Positions 63,910 through 64,000 of a stretch of 64,000 nucleotides of DNA are shown here, piece after piece. The position numbers and the translations under genes are program-made. The stretch is from an uncultured Prevotellaceae bacterium (GTDB lineage Bacteria; Bacteroidota; Bacteroidia; Bacteroidales; Bacteroidaceae). The DNA lies in assembly GCA_947169115.1 (NCBI GenBank), contig CAMVOK010000014.1, positions 1 to 64,000 of the forward strand. Reading direction: 5' to 3'. Numbering within the stretch: the stretch's first letter is position 1; every line of letters starts with the position of its first letter. Below the pieces are notes generated by a model, which was given only the letters and a program-made list of their open reading frames with translations, was not told where the DNA came from and did no database searches.

Positions 63910-64000
63910 TTAGTTCAGGGCAACGATGTAGTCCTTTTCAGCCTCAGTCAGAGCAACCTTGTCCTCACGAAGCAACCAACCCAGACCCATGAACAGGTCC
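63910..64000 (-). CDS. Winged helix-turn-helix protein, 3' end only
   Basis: The minus strand from the window edge reads LFMGLGWLLREDKVAL then TEAEKDYIVALN and stops at 63910-63912. GWLLREDKV is the wing-preceding segment of a small winged-helix family common in Bacteroidetes. About 29 residues are visible; the rest lies outside the window. DNA binding is an inference. Confidence 0.6.
   Translation of the reverse strand, partial: DLFMGLGWLLREDKVALTEAEKDYIVALN

Overview
The window is chromosomal DNA from a member of the Bacteroidales, most likely Prevotellaceae (inference). Supporting signs: fused LpxC-FabZ, two SusC/SusD pairs, Bacteroidetes -7 boxes (TAnnTTTG) before many genes, few Shine-Dalgarno sites, lipoproteins with acidic residues after the lipobox cysteine, and small Bacteroidetes families such as DUF4924 and DUF5715. 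No rRNA, tRNA, CRISPR array, transposase or phage gene was found.

Layout. 1-2656: a terminator from an upstream gene, a HipB/HipA-type pair and a flavodoxin/4Fe-4S (EFR1-like) protein. 2681-7884: FtsX/LolE-like permease, aminotransferase, SpoU/TrmH methyltransferase, an LTxxQ-like secreted protein and an M15-like DUF5715 protein. 7961-24347: a long plus-strand housekeeping run: phoH, purC, menG, aroE, GH20 hexosaminidase, purM, prfA, pyrF, lpxD, lpxC/fabZ, lpxA, a pRiA4b-ORF3-like gene, miaA and a class A PBP. 24441-28453: two secreted glycoside hydrolases (GH43-like, GH128-like). 28454-29179: a gene-free stretch with hairpin repeats, an inverted-repeat element, a promoter and a structured leader. 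29180-47795: a seven-gene surface locus, fasciclin lipoprotein-SusC-SusD-fasciclin-fasciclin-SusC-SusD. 47813-57130 (minus): a 34-codon small ORF-rpe-comEC group, an ECF sigma factor, and a run LysE-DUF4924-prfC-tsaC/sua5-ClC-fmt. 57351-64000: a beta-helix lipoprotein, pepD, a small membrane protein with an OmpH/Skp-like lipoprotein, lepA with a Crp-type regulator, and the 3' end of a winged-helix gene.

The main unexplained structure is repetitive DNA packed into and around these genes. (i) A family of G/C-rich palindromic elements: two full copies with inverted ends exactly fill the gaps before pyrF and lpxC; a related copy supplies the start of a lipoprotein gene; lone arms lie in-frame inside pyrF (three times) and in the ClC gene. 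(ii) Degenerate tracts with a 7-bp period (one with 8 bp) sit between genes, often against a start codon or -7 box, and one lies in-frame inside purM. (iii) Several short minisatellites. Together they suggest small non-autonomous elements and slippage tracts that repeatedly remodel gene edges and even open reading frames.

The seven-gene fasciclin/SusCD locus is the best candidate for a poorly described functional system. The adjacent GH43 and GH128 genes make a beta-1,3-glucan or mixed plant/fungal glycan substrate conceivable, but nothing here proves the substrate.
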